6,440 nt of DNA from Limisphaerales bacterium. GTDB lineage: Bacteria > Verrucomicrobiota > Verrucomicrobiae > Limisphaerales > UBA11358. Position numbers and translations under genes: made by a program. This document shows positions 1 through 6,440 of the stretch, piece after piece. The stretch lies in the NCBI GenBank assembly GCA_003152145.1, contig PLZL01000240.1, positions 1,863 through 8,302 on the forward strand. The letters run 5' to 3'. How positions within the stretch are numbered: the first letter of the stretch is position 1; each line of letters starts with the position of its first letter. The notes under the pieces were generated by a model that was given only the letters and a program-made list of their open reading frames with translations, had not been told where the DNA came from and searched no databases.

Positions 1-156
1 GGTGTCGTTCGTCGCGCCGGGAATGTTGTTGCTGTTGACCAGCCATTGCAATTGCAGCGGCCCCGAACCGGCAACGGCGGTTGACAGGGCGAGTTTGCTG
101 CCAAGATAAACGGAGAGATTGGTCGCTGGCTGCGTCAACAGGAACGGAGCGCTGTC
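1..156 (-). other. Ig-like domain 11 (C-terminal part beyond window)
   Basis: Residues 2095-2146, starting DSAPFLLTQPATNLSVYLGS, with the core LQLQWLVNSNNIPGATNDT. The frame is still open at base 1, and the F and G strands are missing because the window ends. The protein therefore continues by at least about 35 residues, and probably further to a C-terminal sorting signal that cannot be seen here. Confidence 0.8.
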
Positions 157-3100
157 CATCACCGTTACCGGTGCGGCAAGGCTCGTTGCAATACCGAGCG
201 AATTGCTGACAACCACCTGATAATTCCCAGCGCTGGTAGATTGAATGGCCGGGAGCATCAGGCTTGCATTGGTAGCGCCATCAAAGTTCGTTCCGTTGAC
301 CAACCATTGATAATTCAACGGCGCAGCGCCGGCGGCCACGACCTGCAAAGTCCAATCGCGACCAGACCATGCGGTTGCACCCGCCGGCTGCCGGAGGATT
401 TGCGGTGTGCCGTCGTTCACCAGCGCGAGCGTGTGATACGAGCCGTCGGCAATGGCAACGACATTGCTCAACCCGGAAGGCACGTTGGTCTGGCTGTATG
501 GGCTTAAACCCCAGGCGACGACCGTGCCGTTGGAACGCACGGCGAAGCTGACGCTGGTCCGTTGGTCCGTGTAGCCGCCGGCGGCAATCGCCATGACATT
601 GGACAGTCCGGCGGGAATGTTTGTGCCCGGGCCGCTGCCCCATGCCGCCAGCGTTCCGTCCGACTTCAATACCAAACTGTGCGTGAATCCGGCGGCGATG
701 GCGACGACGTTGCTCAAGCCGAGGGGAACATTCGTCGCTACGCCAAAGCCCCACGCGGCAACCGTGCCATCGCTCCGCAACGCCATGCTGTGTTGATAAC
801 CGGCGGCAAGGGCGATGACTTTGGTCAATCCCGGTGGAACGATTCCCGGAGGAAAAGGTCCGCCAACCTGCGCATTCCCCCATCCGACAACTGTTCCTTC
901 CGCGCGCAATGCCAACCCATGACTGTAACCGGCGGCGATGGTGACGACGTTGCTGGGAAAAACTTTGAATACCAGCGGGTTTAATGCGGACGAACCCACC
1001 ACACTGCCATCCGAGCGAAGCGCCAGCGCCCCGCCCGCGGTGGCGGAAACGGCGATGACATTCGTCCAGCCTGAATTGGTCACTCCGCTGGCATTGCCCC
1101 ACGCGGCGAAACTGCCGTCCAATCGCGAGGCCAGACTGTAAGTGACACCACCAGCAATCATGGTCACATTGCTCAAGCCCGGCGGCACGGTGCATTGGTT
1201 GTAGAAATTGTATCCCCAAGCGGCGACCGGCCCGACCGTCAGCCATGCGTTGCTGCCCACCGCCACGCCGACGGCGTTGCTCGCGACAAATTGATAAACA
1301 CCCAAATCATTCGTGCCGGTGGCGGCGATGAAATAACTGGTGTTCGTCGCGCCAGGAATGTCCGTGCCGTTGAGCCGCCATTGATACAAAAGTGGCGCCG
1401 CACCGGAAGCGGCGGCGGCAAAAATATTGGTCAATCCTAGTGGAATCGAGCGTCCAATCGGCTGCACCGTGACGCCTGGCGGCGTGAGAACAGTGACAGT
1501 CGCAACCGAACTGGTCGCGGCGGTCAGCAAATTGGTCGCCACGACAGTGTAATTTCCCGTGTCGGAAGTTTGGGCGTTGGAAATGCTCAAGCTGCCGGTC
1601 GCCGAGCCGGTGATACGGCTGTTGTCGGTCAAGGGCGAGTTGTTGAAATACCATTGGTAGCCCAAAGGACCGGAGCCATCCGCCGCCGTGGTCAACGCAA
1701 ACATGGAGCCGACCGCCACGGTTTGATTCGACGGCTGTTGCGTGATGATCACCGGCAACACGACCGTGAGATTGACCACCGAACTGGTCGCCATGCCGGC
1801 GGCGTTCGAGGCGACGAGCCAATAACTGATGGCGTCATTGGTTTGCGCGCCGGAGATCGTCAGCGCGGCGGTCGTCGAGCCGCTGAATTCCCCGCCGTCG
1901 GACAAGGGCCCGCCGTTCGTGAACCACTGGAATGCCATCGGCAGGCTGCCGCTGACGCCCGCGGAAAAAACCGCGTTGCTTCCGAGAACGTTCGTCTGAC
2001 TCTGCGGTTGTTGCACGAAGGTTGGAGTCAGGATTATGACCGTGACGACGGCCACCGCGCTGGTTGCCGAGCCGAGCGAATTCGTGACGACAAAATAATA
2101 ATTTCCTGAATCCGGAAGCAGAGCGTTGGAAATGCTCAAGCTGCCGGTGGCTGAGCCGGTGATGCGCGCGTTGTCCGTCAGATTGGTTCCATTGAAATAC
2201 CATTGATAGCCCAACGGAGACTGGCCCATGACGGTTCCCGTGAGTTGCGCCGTGTTGTTCAACGGGACCGTCAAATTGGCCAGCTGCGCGATGATGATTG
2301 GCGCGCCGCCGAACGGTTGCTGGTTTTGATAAATGGAAATGTTGTTGTCGTAGCTGTTGGCCAGAACGACATCGGTGCGACCGTCGCCGTCCAAGTCGCC
2401 GACGGAAACGCCCCATGCACCCAAGCCGGCCGCAAAATCAACCCGGTTGCTCAACGAGCTGGAATTGAAGCCACCTGGCGTGCTGCCGTTCTGGAACACA
2501 GACATGGAGCTGCCCGACTCGCTGTCGAGCATGACGTCTGGTTTGCCGTCGCCGTTGACATCACCGGCGCGAACATCATGCACCAAACCCGGCGCACCGA
2601 AGTCCGCGTGCGCCGCAAACGAGAAGGTTCCCGGCACGGATTGATTGCGAAGCACCGACATGGCGTTGCCCAGAATCGAACCGACAACCAAATCCAGCTT
2701 GCTATCACCATCCACGTCCACGGCAACGATGGATTCGGTGTCGGCACGCGCGGCAAAATTCGTGGCAGCCGAAAAGGAATTTGCGTCAATCGTTCCGGGA
2801 ACACTGGTGTTTCGGATAACAGTAACATTGAACCCGGCCCACGCGATGTCCGGTTTGCCGTCGCCGTCCAAATCCGCGACGACGAGATCGTAAATTCCGG
2901 CGCCTGCCGAAAAATCCACTTTCGGCGCAAATGCGAGGCTGCCGGGCGCGCCGATGTTCCTGAAGATGGAAATATAATCCGCGCCCCAATCCGCGACGAC
3001 AATGTCCGGCTTGCCGTCGCCATCCACGTCCGCCACACGCAAATGGCGCGATTCACCGCTGGTGGCCAAAGCAAACGGCGCGGCAAAGGAATTTGTCGTC

Positions 3101-6100
3101 AGCGCACCCGGCGTTGAAATGTTCCGGCAAATCTTGATTTGGTTCGCATTAGGGTCGCAAATCAAAATGTCCAATTTGCCGTCGCCGTCCACATCCGCCA
3201 CAGTCAAGCCGATGGGGTTGCCACCAGTGCCACCGATGGCCGGGAGGTCAACCCGCGCCGAGAATGAATTTGTGTCCAACGAGCCGGGCGTGCCGACATT
3301 TTGGAAAATTGAAATGACGTGCGCGTAAACGTTGGCCACGACCAAATCCGGTTTGCCGTCGCCGTCCAGGTCCGCGATGACGGTCTGCATCGGGCCGGAC
3401 GGCGTGTTCAGATTTTGCCTTGCTGCAAACGTGGACGAATTGACCGGCGTTCCGTCTCCGGGGAACGTCGGCAAAAACTGCGCGCTCGAAAACGCCGTGA
3501 GGCCGCCCACCGTTTCGGTGATGGGCGCGCAGGTCGCGCCAACAGGAACGGTCACGACCAGATTGGTCGCGCTGACGGAAAGCACCGTCGCCTGCACCGC
3601 GCCGAAATAAACGATGTTGCTGTCGGCGACCGGACTGAAATTCGTGCCGAAGATGGCCACGGTCGCGCCGGGATTCGCGGAATTGGGATTGAAACCGGTG
3701 ATGAACGGCACGCCCGGCGGCGGCAGGTTCACCGTCAATGCGGCGTTGGAACTGACGACCCAACCGACGTAATTGCTGACCAGCACAGCGTAAGTGCCAG
3801 CCTGCGGCGGCTGGAGATTGGCGAGCAACAGCGCGGCATTGGTCGCGCTGTCGAGATTTGTGCCATTGAAACTCCATTGGTAATTCAACGGCGCGGTTCC
3901 GATGGCGACGACGCTGAAAATCGCGCTCGCGCCCCACTGCGCAGCCTGGTTTGCCGGTTGCTGGATGATTGCGGGCGGCGCTGTCACCAGGAGCGCCGCC
4001 GCGGTGCTGGTCGCCGAACCGACCGGATTGGTGACGACCAAAATATAATTGCCGCCGTTGGTCAACTGGAGATTTGAAATCGCCAGATTGGTGGTGGTCG
4101 AACCGCTAAATTGTCCGCCGTCCGCCAGCGGATTTCCGTTGAAATACCATTGATACGAAAGCGGCGCGCCGCCGGATGCCGCAGCGGTGAACGTAACATT
4201 CGAGCCTTGCGGGAGTATCTGGCTGACGGGTTGCATCGTGATTGCCGGCGGCAGCAAAACCGCGACGGCCGCGACCGAACTCGTCATCGCGCCGCCGGTG
4301 TTTGTCGCGACGACCCAATAATTTCCCGTGTCGTTGGTCTGAACATTTGAAACTTGCAGCGTCGTGCCCGCCGCGCCGGTGTAATGGGAATTGTCAGACA
4401 GCGGCGCGCCATTGAAATACCAGCGATAAGCCGGCGGCGGCGCGCCAGTGGCGGAAGCGGTCAGCGTGACGTTCGTTCCCACCGGAACCGTCTGGTTGGT
4501 CGCGGGCTGCGACACAAACGACGGCGGCGTCGGCAGAATGACCGTCAGCACCGCGTTGGAACTCAACGCCGAGCCGAAACTATTCGCCACGACGACCGAA
4601 TAATTTCCGGCCTGACTGTATTGCACGAAGTTCAAAGTGAGCGTGGAATTGGTCGCAGCGGCGATGTTGGTTCCATTGAACATCCATTGATAAGTCAAGG
4701 TCCCCGGCCCGACGGCGACCACGCTGAAGGAAACCGACGGCGTCCCGAACGGCACCGTTTGACTGGCGGGCTGGAGTTCGATGAACGGGAAATTCTGAAA
4801 TTCATAAGCGCCGAGGTCCACCGTGCCGTTCACGATGCGCGCGTTGCCGTCGAGATCAACGGCGAGCGGCATCGCGGCGTTGTTGCCGGCATCAATTCCA
4901 GGCGAGCCGGGATACAAACGATAATTGCCGTGCGCCGCGTCCGCAAAAATTGGCGCGGCGCTGGTGTTGCTGACGCCGATAATGGTGTCGCCCGGCCCGG
5001 CGGTCGGCAGCGGCGTGGTCTGGCACCAGCTCATGTAATTCGCGCCGGAATAATTTCCGTTGACCGAGGAAGTGTTGAAATAGACGATGCAATTGGTGAG
5101 AGCGCTCGAATCCACACCGCCGCCGTCGCCGTTGGCGGAATTGCCCGTCACGGTGCAGTTGATCAGTGTGCTGGACGCCGCGCCGCCGCCGCTGGATGAC
5201 GCGGAGTTACCGGCCAACACGCAATTGCTCAATGTGCAGCCGTTGGCGCCGCCGCCTTGGTAACCGCTGTTGTTGGACAACGTGCAGTCGTTCAAGGTGG
5301 AGTCCTTCGCGCCACCGCCCATCCCCGCCGAGCCGCCGATCAGCAAACAATGATTTAACGTGCTTAAAGCGGCGTTGCCGCCCCACAGTCCGGCGGTGTT
5401 GTTGGACAGGATGCAGCTGTAGAGCGTGCTGCTGTCCACGCCGCCGCCCTCGTAGGTCTGCGATGAGTTGGAAATCAAAACGCAGTTGGTCATCGTGCAA
5501 TAAACCCCCGCGCCGCCGTGTTGGTCGGCAGTATTGCCGGTCAGCGTGCAATTGTTCAAGGTGCTGGACGCCGCGCCGCCGCCGATGCTCCAGCTCGTGT
5601 TACTGTTGACCACGCAACTGTTCAATGTGCTCCATGCCGCACCGGCGCCATATCCGCCGGAATTGCCGGTCAAAGTGCAATTGTTTAACACGCTGGCGGC
5701 TGCTCCCCCACCAAAGGTGCAGGAGTTGCCGGCGAGAATGCAGTTGATCAACGCGCCGTTATAGACTCCGCCGCCCTTGTCCCCGGCGCTGTTCCCGCTT
5801 AAAACGCAACTCGTAAGAACAGCCGTCGCCGATTCGCAATCCGCCCCGCCGCCGTTTTCCGACGTGGTTCCATTCGTCAACGTAAATCCTGAAAGCGCGG
5901 CACCATTGGTCAGGTAAACGCAACGCTTCATGCCGCCGCCGTCAATGATGGTTTGTGCCGCGCCGGATATGCTGATGATGGAAACCGGGATCACGGCGGC
6001 AACACAATTGGTCGTCACCGAAGTCACGCGGTTCCCGAACCGGTAAATTCCATTGGTGACGAAAATACGGTTGCCGGGATCTGCCACGTCAATCGCGTCC

Positions 6101-6440
6101 TGAATGTTTGTTGAAGCCGTAGCCCAGTCCGCATAAGGCGGCATTGGATGTGAATTGTTGAGATTTACATAATGGTTCGTGAACAGCACGGTCAAAGTCG
6201 CGACGCTGCTCGTCGCGCTGCCTTGATGGTTGTTGACCACGACCCGGTAATTCCCCGCGTCACCGGCAATCACGTTGGTGACCGTCAGCCTCGCGCTCGT
6301 CGCGCCGCCGGCGTGCGCGCTGTTTGTGAGATTCGTGCCGTTGAACGACCATCGGTAAACGAGCGGCGCCTCGCCGCTGGCGACGACCGTGAAAACGGCG
6401 TTTGATCCGACACGCACGCTCTGGTTCTGCGGCTGGGTGG
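1..6440 (-). CDS. Giant multidomain Ig-like / beta-helix / VCBS / RCC1 repeat protein (partial, both ends open)
   Basis: One reading frame stays open across the whole window: 2,146 codons from 6438 to 1 with no stop and no visible frameshift. Neither the start nor the stop is in view. Modules in order are Ig (residues 1-85), parallel beta-helix (89-548), four Ig (549-905), IPT/TIG-like (906-992), seven FG-GAP/VCBS repeats (993-1374), four Ig (1375-1735), seven RCC1-like repeats (1736-2011), and two Ig (2012-2146, the last cut off). The chain is rich in Ala, Gly, Ser, Thr, Asn and Val and poor in Lys and Arg, as in exported bacterial repeat proteins. No membrane segment or catalytic motif was recognised. 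These module families are known as extracellular binding or structural folds, so a surface or secreted adhesive or binding role is inferred; the ligand is unknown. The style resembles Verrucomicrobiota giant proteins. The coding call is very secure, the function is not. Confidence 0.96.
157..405 (-). other. Ig-like domain 10
   Basis: Residues 2012-2094, starting PQILRQPAGATAWSGRDW. The core is LNYQWLVNGTNFDGATN, and the F strand is SAGNYQVVVSNSLGIA. It follows the last RCC1-like unit directly. The Trp-rich opening differs from the usual 'NQTVxVG' strand of the other modules. It has no cysteine. Confidence 0.84.
406..1233 (-). other. Seven RCC1-like repeats, probable beta-propeller
   Basis: Residues 1736-2011 contain seven units of 36-43 residues. 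Their boundaries are 1233-1111, 1110-1003, 1002-892, 891-763, 762-652, 651-523 and 522-406. The pattern is 'V-x-A-W-G ... G-L-S-N-V-V-A-I-A-A-G-x-x-H-S-L-A-L-x-S-D-G-T', for example VAAWGFGVATNVPLGLSNV followed by VAIAAGFTHSLVLKSDGT. Seven blades match the classic RCC1 propeller, but units here are shorter than the 51-68 residues of eukaryotic RCC1, as is common for bacterial versions. Unit 3 lacks the W-G pair (VVGSSA instead). Such bacterial domains are usually extracellular binding or structural folds; a nucleotide-exchange role is not implied. Confidence 0.9.
1234..1485 (-). other. Ig-like domain 9
   Basis: Residues 1652-1735, starting TPPGVTVQPIGRSIPLG. The core is LLYQWRLNGTDIPGATN, and the F strand is NDLGVYQFVASNAVGVA. 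It belongs to the short 'I-P-G-A-T-N' subtype, which also occurs in domain 11. It leads straight into the RCC1-like repeats. Confidence 0.84.
1486..1755 (-). other. Ig-like domain 8
   Basis: Residues 1562-1651, starting PVIITQQPSNQTVAVGS. The core is LGYQWYFNNSPLTDN, then RITGSATGSLSISNA, identical in protein sequence to the same part of domain 6, and DTGNYTVVATNLLTA. The closest internal relative is domain 6, two modules upstream. It has no cysteine. Confidence 0.85.
1574..1599. repeat. Direct repeat copy A (within Ig domain 8)
   Basis: This 26-base stretch is identical to 2123-2148. The two copies are 549 bases (183 codons) apart and in the same reading frame, coding for the TGSLSISNA region of Ig domains 8 and 6. 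It marks an internal duplication of Ig modules and is not a mobile element. Confidence 0.85.
1756..2028 (-). other. Ig-like domain 7
   Basis: Residues 1471-1561, starting TPTFVQQPQSQTNVLGSNAV. The core strand is MAFQWFTNGGPLSDGG, and the F strand is NDAISYWLVASNAAGMA. This last strand departs from the family: the usual D-x-G-N-Y is D-A-I-S-Y, so the conserved Gly is lost. The FSGSTTxxLxIS stretch is shared with domain 4. Confidence 0.83.
2029..2316 (-). other. Ig-like domain 6
   Basis: Residues 1375-1470, after a linker-like PFGGAP. The core is LGYQWYFNGTNLTDN, followed by RITGSATGSLSISNA and DSGNYYFVVTNSLGSA. Its central part is nearly the same as that of domain 8, including a 26-base stretch identical to 1574-1599. 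It opens the second block of four Ig-like modules. It has no cysteine. Confidence 0.85.
2123..2148. repeat. Direct repeat copy B (within Ig domain 6)
   Basis: This is the partner of 1574-1599, with 26 identical bases in the same frame. A second short identical block (14 bases, ttgaaataccattg on the plus strand) accompanies both copies, at 1643-1656 and 2192-2205, and occurs again at 4139-4152 in Ig domain 4. All encode the QWYFN core strand. Confidence 0.85.
2317..3462 (-). other. Seven FG-GAP/VCBS repeats, probable calcium-binding beta-propeller
   Basis: Residues 993-1374. Seven acidic loops of the DxDGDGxxD type recur at residues 1023, 1082, 1137, 1189, 1241, 1293 and 1348, a spacing of 52-59 residues. 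Each is followed by a hydrophobic strand and a segment like ISIFRNIGAPGSL. Loop sequences are DLDGDGKPD, DVDGDGKLD, DVDGDGKPD, DLDGDGKPD, DVDGDSKLD, DVNGDGKPD and DLDGDGRTD. In related FG-GAP proteins such loops bind calcium, and seven repeats build an integrin-alpha-like seven-bladed propeller. Loop 5 replaces the second Gly with Ser; loop 6 has Asn in place of the second Asp. A ligand-binding role outside the cell is inferred. Confidence 0.9.
3463..3723 (-). other. IPT/TIG-like domain
   Basis: Residues 906-992. The start PFITGFNPNSANPGATVAIF, followed by GTNFSPV, is the IPT/TIG signature of the form 'P-x-I-x-x-F-x-P-x-S-x-x-x-G-x-x-V-x-I-x-G-x-N-F'. It continues with NIVYFGAVQATVLSVSATNL, then VVTVPVGAT, which fits the 'V-x-F-G ... 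A-x-V ... S-x-T-x-L-x-V-x-V-P' continuation. IPT/TIG modules are Ig-fold domains found in cell-surface and adhesion proteins and often precede FG-GAP/VCBS repeats, as here. It holds one Cys (in VGATCAPI). Confidence 0.85.
3724..3981 (-). other. Ig-like domain 5
   Basis: Residues 820-905, starting APPAIIQQPANQAAQWG. The core is LNYQWSFNGTNLDSATN, and the F strand is QAGTYAVLVSNYVG. It belongs to the short subtype with 'NLxxATNxxLxL' in the middle, like domains 2 and 10. A proline-rich stretch (LPPPGVP) joins it to the IPT/TIG-like domain. Confidence 0.85.
3982..4251 (-). other. Ig-like domain 4
   Basis: Residues 730-819, starting PPAITMQPVSQILPQGSNV. The core is LSYQWYFNGNPLADGG, followed by FSGSTTTNLAISNLQ and NGGNYILVVTNPVGSA. 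The FSGSTTxxLxIS stretch is shared with domain 7, which points to internal duplication of this subtype. It has no cysteine. Confidence 0.85.
4252..4533 (-). other. Ig-like domain 3
   Basis: Residues 636-729, starting PTPPSFVSQPATNQTVPVG. The core Trp is in AYRWYFNGAPLSDN, and the F strand is NDTGNYWVVATNTGGA. It belongs to the slightly longer subtype with a 'LxDNxxxTGAxxTxLxVSNV' middle, shared with domains 4, 6, 7 and 8. It has no cysteine. Confidence 0.85.
4534..4794 (-). other. Ig-like domain 2
   Basis: Residues 549-635, from NFPFIELQPASQTVPFGTPS to AVLTVIL. The core strand is LTYQWMFNGTNI, and the second-to-last strand is QAGNYSVVVANSFGSA, where Val replaces the usual F-strand Cys. It follows the beta-helix with no linker and opens a run of four Ig-like modules. 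The fold call rests on the conserved Trp and the GNY motif. Confidence 0.85.
4795..4929 (-). other. Choice-of-anchor Q closing motif of the beta-helix
   Basis: Residues 504-548 carry GNYRLYPGSPGIDAGNN, then AVDLDGNAR and TVDLGAYEF. The order 'N-Y-x-L-x-x-G-S-P-x-I-D-A-G', then 'D-x-D-G-x-x-R', then 'V-D-x-G-A-Y-E' recurs at the C-terminal end of many bacterial polymorphic-membrane-like and parallel beta-helix proteins, where it caps the helix. Here it is internal and is followed directly by Ig domain 2, so any anchoring function would have to lie elsewhere in the chain. Confidence 0.8.
5065..5898 (-). repeat. About 13 tandem beta-helix coils with a cysteine ladder
   Basis: Residues 181-458 form a protein-level tandem repeat of 21-24 residues with the rough pattern TLxNCxLxGNSxxxxGGGAxSS. 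Examples are TLNNCTLTGNS, TLNSCVVNSNT, TLINCTVTGNS and ALTNCIVYFNT. Twelve successive coils carry Cys at the same position, and nearly all have a Gly-rich GGG(A/V) or close variant at the turn. In a parallel beta-helix, equivalent positions stack, so these Cys should form an internal ladder. At DNA level the coils are diverged but share short identical blocks, for example 24 bases at 5168-5191 and 5561-5584. The CGCCGCCGCC runs on the plus strand are the Gly codons of these turns. Confidence 0.85.
6184..6440 (-). other. Ig-like domain 1 (N-terminal edge cut by window)
   Basis: Residues 1-85. The domain begins with TQPQNQSVRVGSNAVF, the usual first strand of bacterial Ig-like modules. It then has the core Trp in VYRWSFNGTNL and ends with the GDAGNYRVVVNN strand and SVATLTVL. 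It contains no cysteine, so the disulfide of classical Ig folds is absent, as in the other modules here. Only a few N-terminal residues are likely to be missing. It precedes the beta-helix through the short linker FTN, and shows that the protein extends upstream of this window. Confidence 0.85.

Larger units (their letters stand above)
4795..6174 (-). other. Right-handed parallel beta-helix domain with choice-of-anchor Q type C-terminus
   Basis: Residues 89-548. The N-terminal cap (HYVNLNNSHPMPPYADW, then ASTNIQDAIDVADPGNRIFV) resembles the entry of pectate-lyase-like helices, in which an amphipathic helix precedes the first coils. About 13 coils of 21-24 residues follow (181-458), then a closing segment ending in SPGIDAG, VDLDGNAR and VDLGAYEF (about 504-548). 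That ending is the signature of the choice-of-anchor Q family, common in Verrucomicrobiota and Bacteroidota surface proteins. Such folds can be polysaccharide lyases or passive adhesins. I see no recognisable set of lyase catalytic residues, so a binding or structural role is more likely. Confidence 0.85.

Noticed and set aside
406..1233. RCC1 domain as a guanine nucleotide exchange factor
   Set aside because: Short bacterial RCC1-like units in a secreted-type Ig mosaic do not support a Ran-type exchange role; only the fold is inferred.
281..1246. Minus-strand open frame of 321 codons in a different phase
   Set aside because: It overlaps the RCC1 array in a shifted phase. Its product is Arg, Gln, His and Cys-rich, whereas the main frame gives seven clear RCC1-like units here.
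2203..3117. Plus-strand open frame of 304 codons opposite the VCBS array
   Set aside because: It is antisense to the DGDG repeat coding region. Its product is Arg/His/Gln-rich with no family resemblance, and its apparent repeats mirror the VCBS repeats.
3319..4077. Plus-strand open frame of 252 codons
   Set aside because: It is antisense to the IPT domain, Ig domain 5 and the first VCBS loop. Composition is Arg/Asp/Gly-rich and no motif is recognisable.
3724..4794. Possible gene boundary between the beta-helix protein and a separate VCBS protein
   Set aside because: The frame continues without a stop or phase change through all Ig modules, and no intergenic segment with ribosome binding site or promoter features is present.
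4354..5199. Plus-strand open frame of 281 codons
   Set aside because: It lies opposite Ig domains 2-3 and the end of the beta-helix. The product is Arg-rich and unlike any known family, as expected from antisense translation of GC-rich Ig-module DNA.
5166..5609. Plus-strand Cys/Arg-rich small protein candidate
   Set aside because: Its Cys and Arg clusters are the antisense reading of the tandem beta-helix coils; the repeats follow the coil period of the minus-strand gene.
5065..5898. CRISPR-like or minisatellite array
   Set aside because: The repeats are diverged, vary in length in whole codons and encode a continuous beta-helix. No constant repeat with unique spacers is present.
4795..6174. 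Pectate lyase or other polysaccharide lyase activity for the beta-helix
   Set aside because: The fold is compatible, but I could not pick out a conserved catalytic or calcium-binding set in the coils, which are simple NC/GGG repeats.

Overview
The window lies entirely inside one very large protein-coding gene on the minus strand. Read from 6438 down to 1 in the frame whose codons begin at coordinates divisible by 3, the sequence gives 2,146 codons with no stop. The frame is the same at both edges, and every stretch has recognisable protein family character. Both ends of the gene lie outside the window, so start codon, signal peptide, stop codon, C-terminal sorting signal, promoter and terminator cannot be seen. 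Residue numbers below count from the codon at 6438-6436.

The protein is a mosaic of extracellular modules. From N- to C-terminus (high to low coordinates) it has: one Ig-like domain (6438-6184); a right-handed parallel beta-helix of about 13 coils ending in a 'choice-of-anchor Q' type motif (6174-4795); four Ig-like domains (4794-3724); an IPT/TIG-like domain (3723-3463); seven FG-GAP/VCBS repeats with calcium-loop motifs (3462-2317); four more Ig-like domains (2316-1234); seven RCC1-like repeats (1233-406); one Ig-like domain (405-157); and the start of another (156-1). That makes 11 Ig-like modules joining three larger repeat folds: a beta-helix and two probable seven-bladed beta-propellers.

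The sequence is GC-rich. Cys-free bacterial Ig-like domains of the 'YQWxFNGTNL ... DxGNYxVVVxNxxG' kind, combined with choice-of-anchor Q helices, RCC1 repeats and VCBS repeats, resemble the giant secreted proteins of Verrucomicrobiota (Pedosphaera/Limisphaerales-like soil or freshwater bacteria) and, less often, other PVC-group bacteria. This taxonomic call is an inference from protein style, not from a marker gene.

No RNA gene, mobile element, CRISPR array, promoter or second gene is supported. The long open frames on the plus strand and in the other minus frames are shadows of this one gene. The protein is probably exported and acts at the cell surface or outside the cell, perhaps in adhesion or in binding polysaccharide or protein. 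No catalytic motif was recognised, so its molecular function is unknown.
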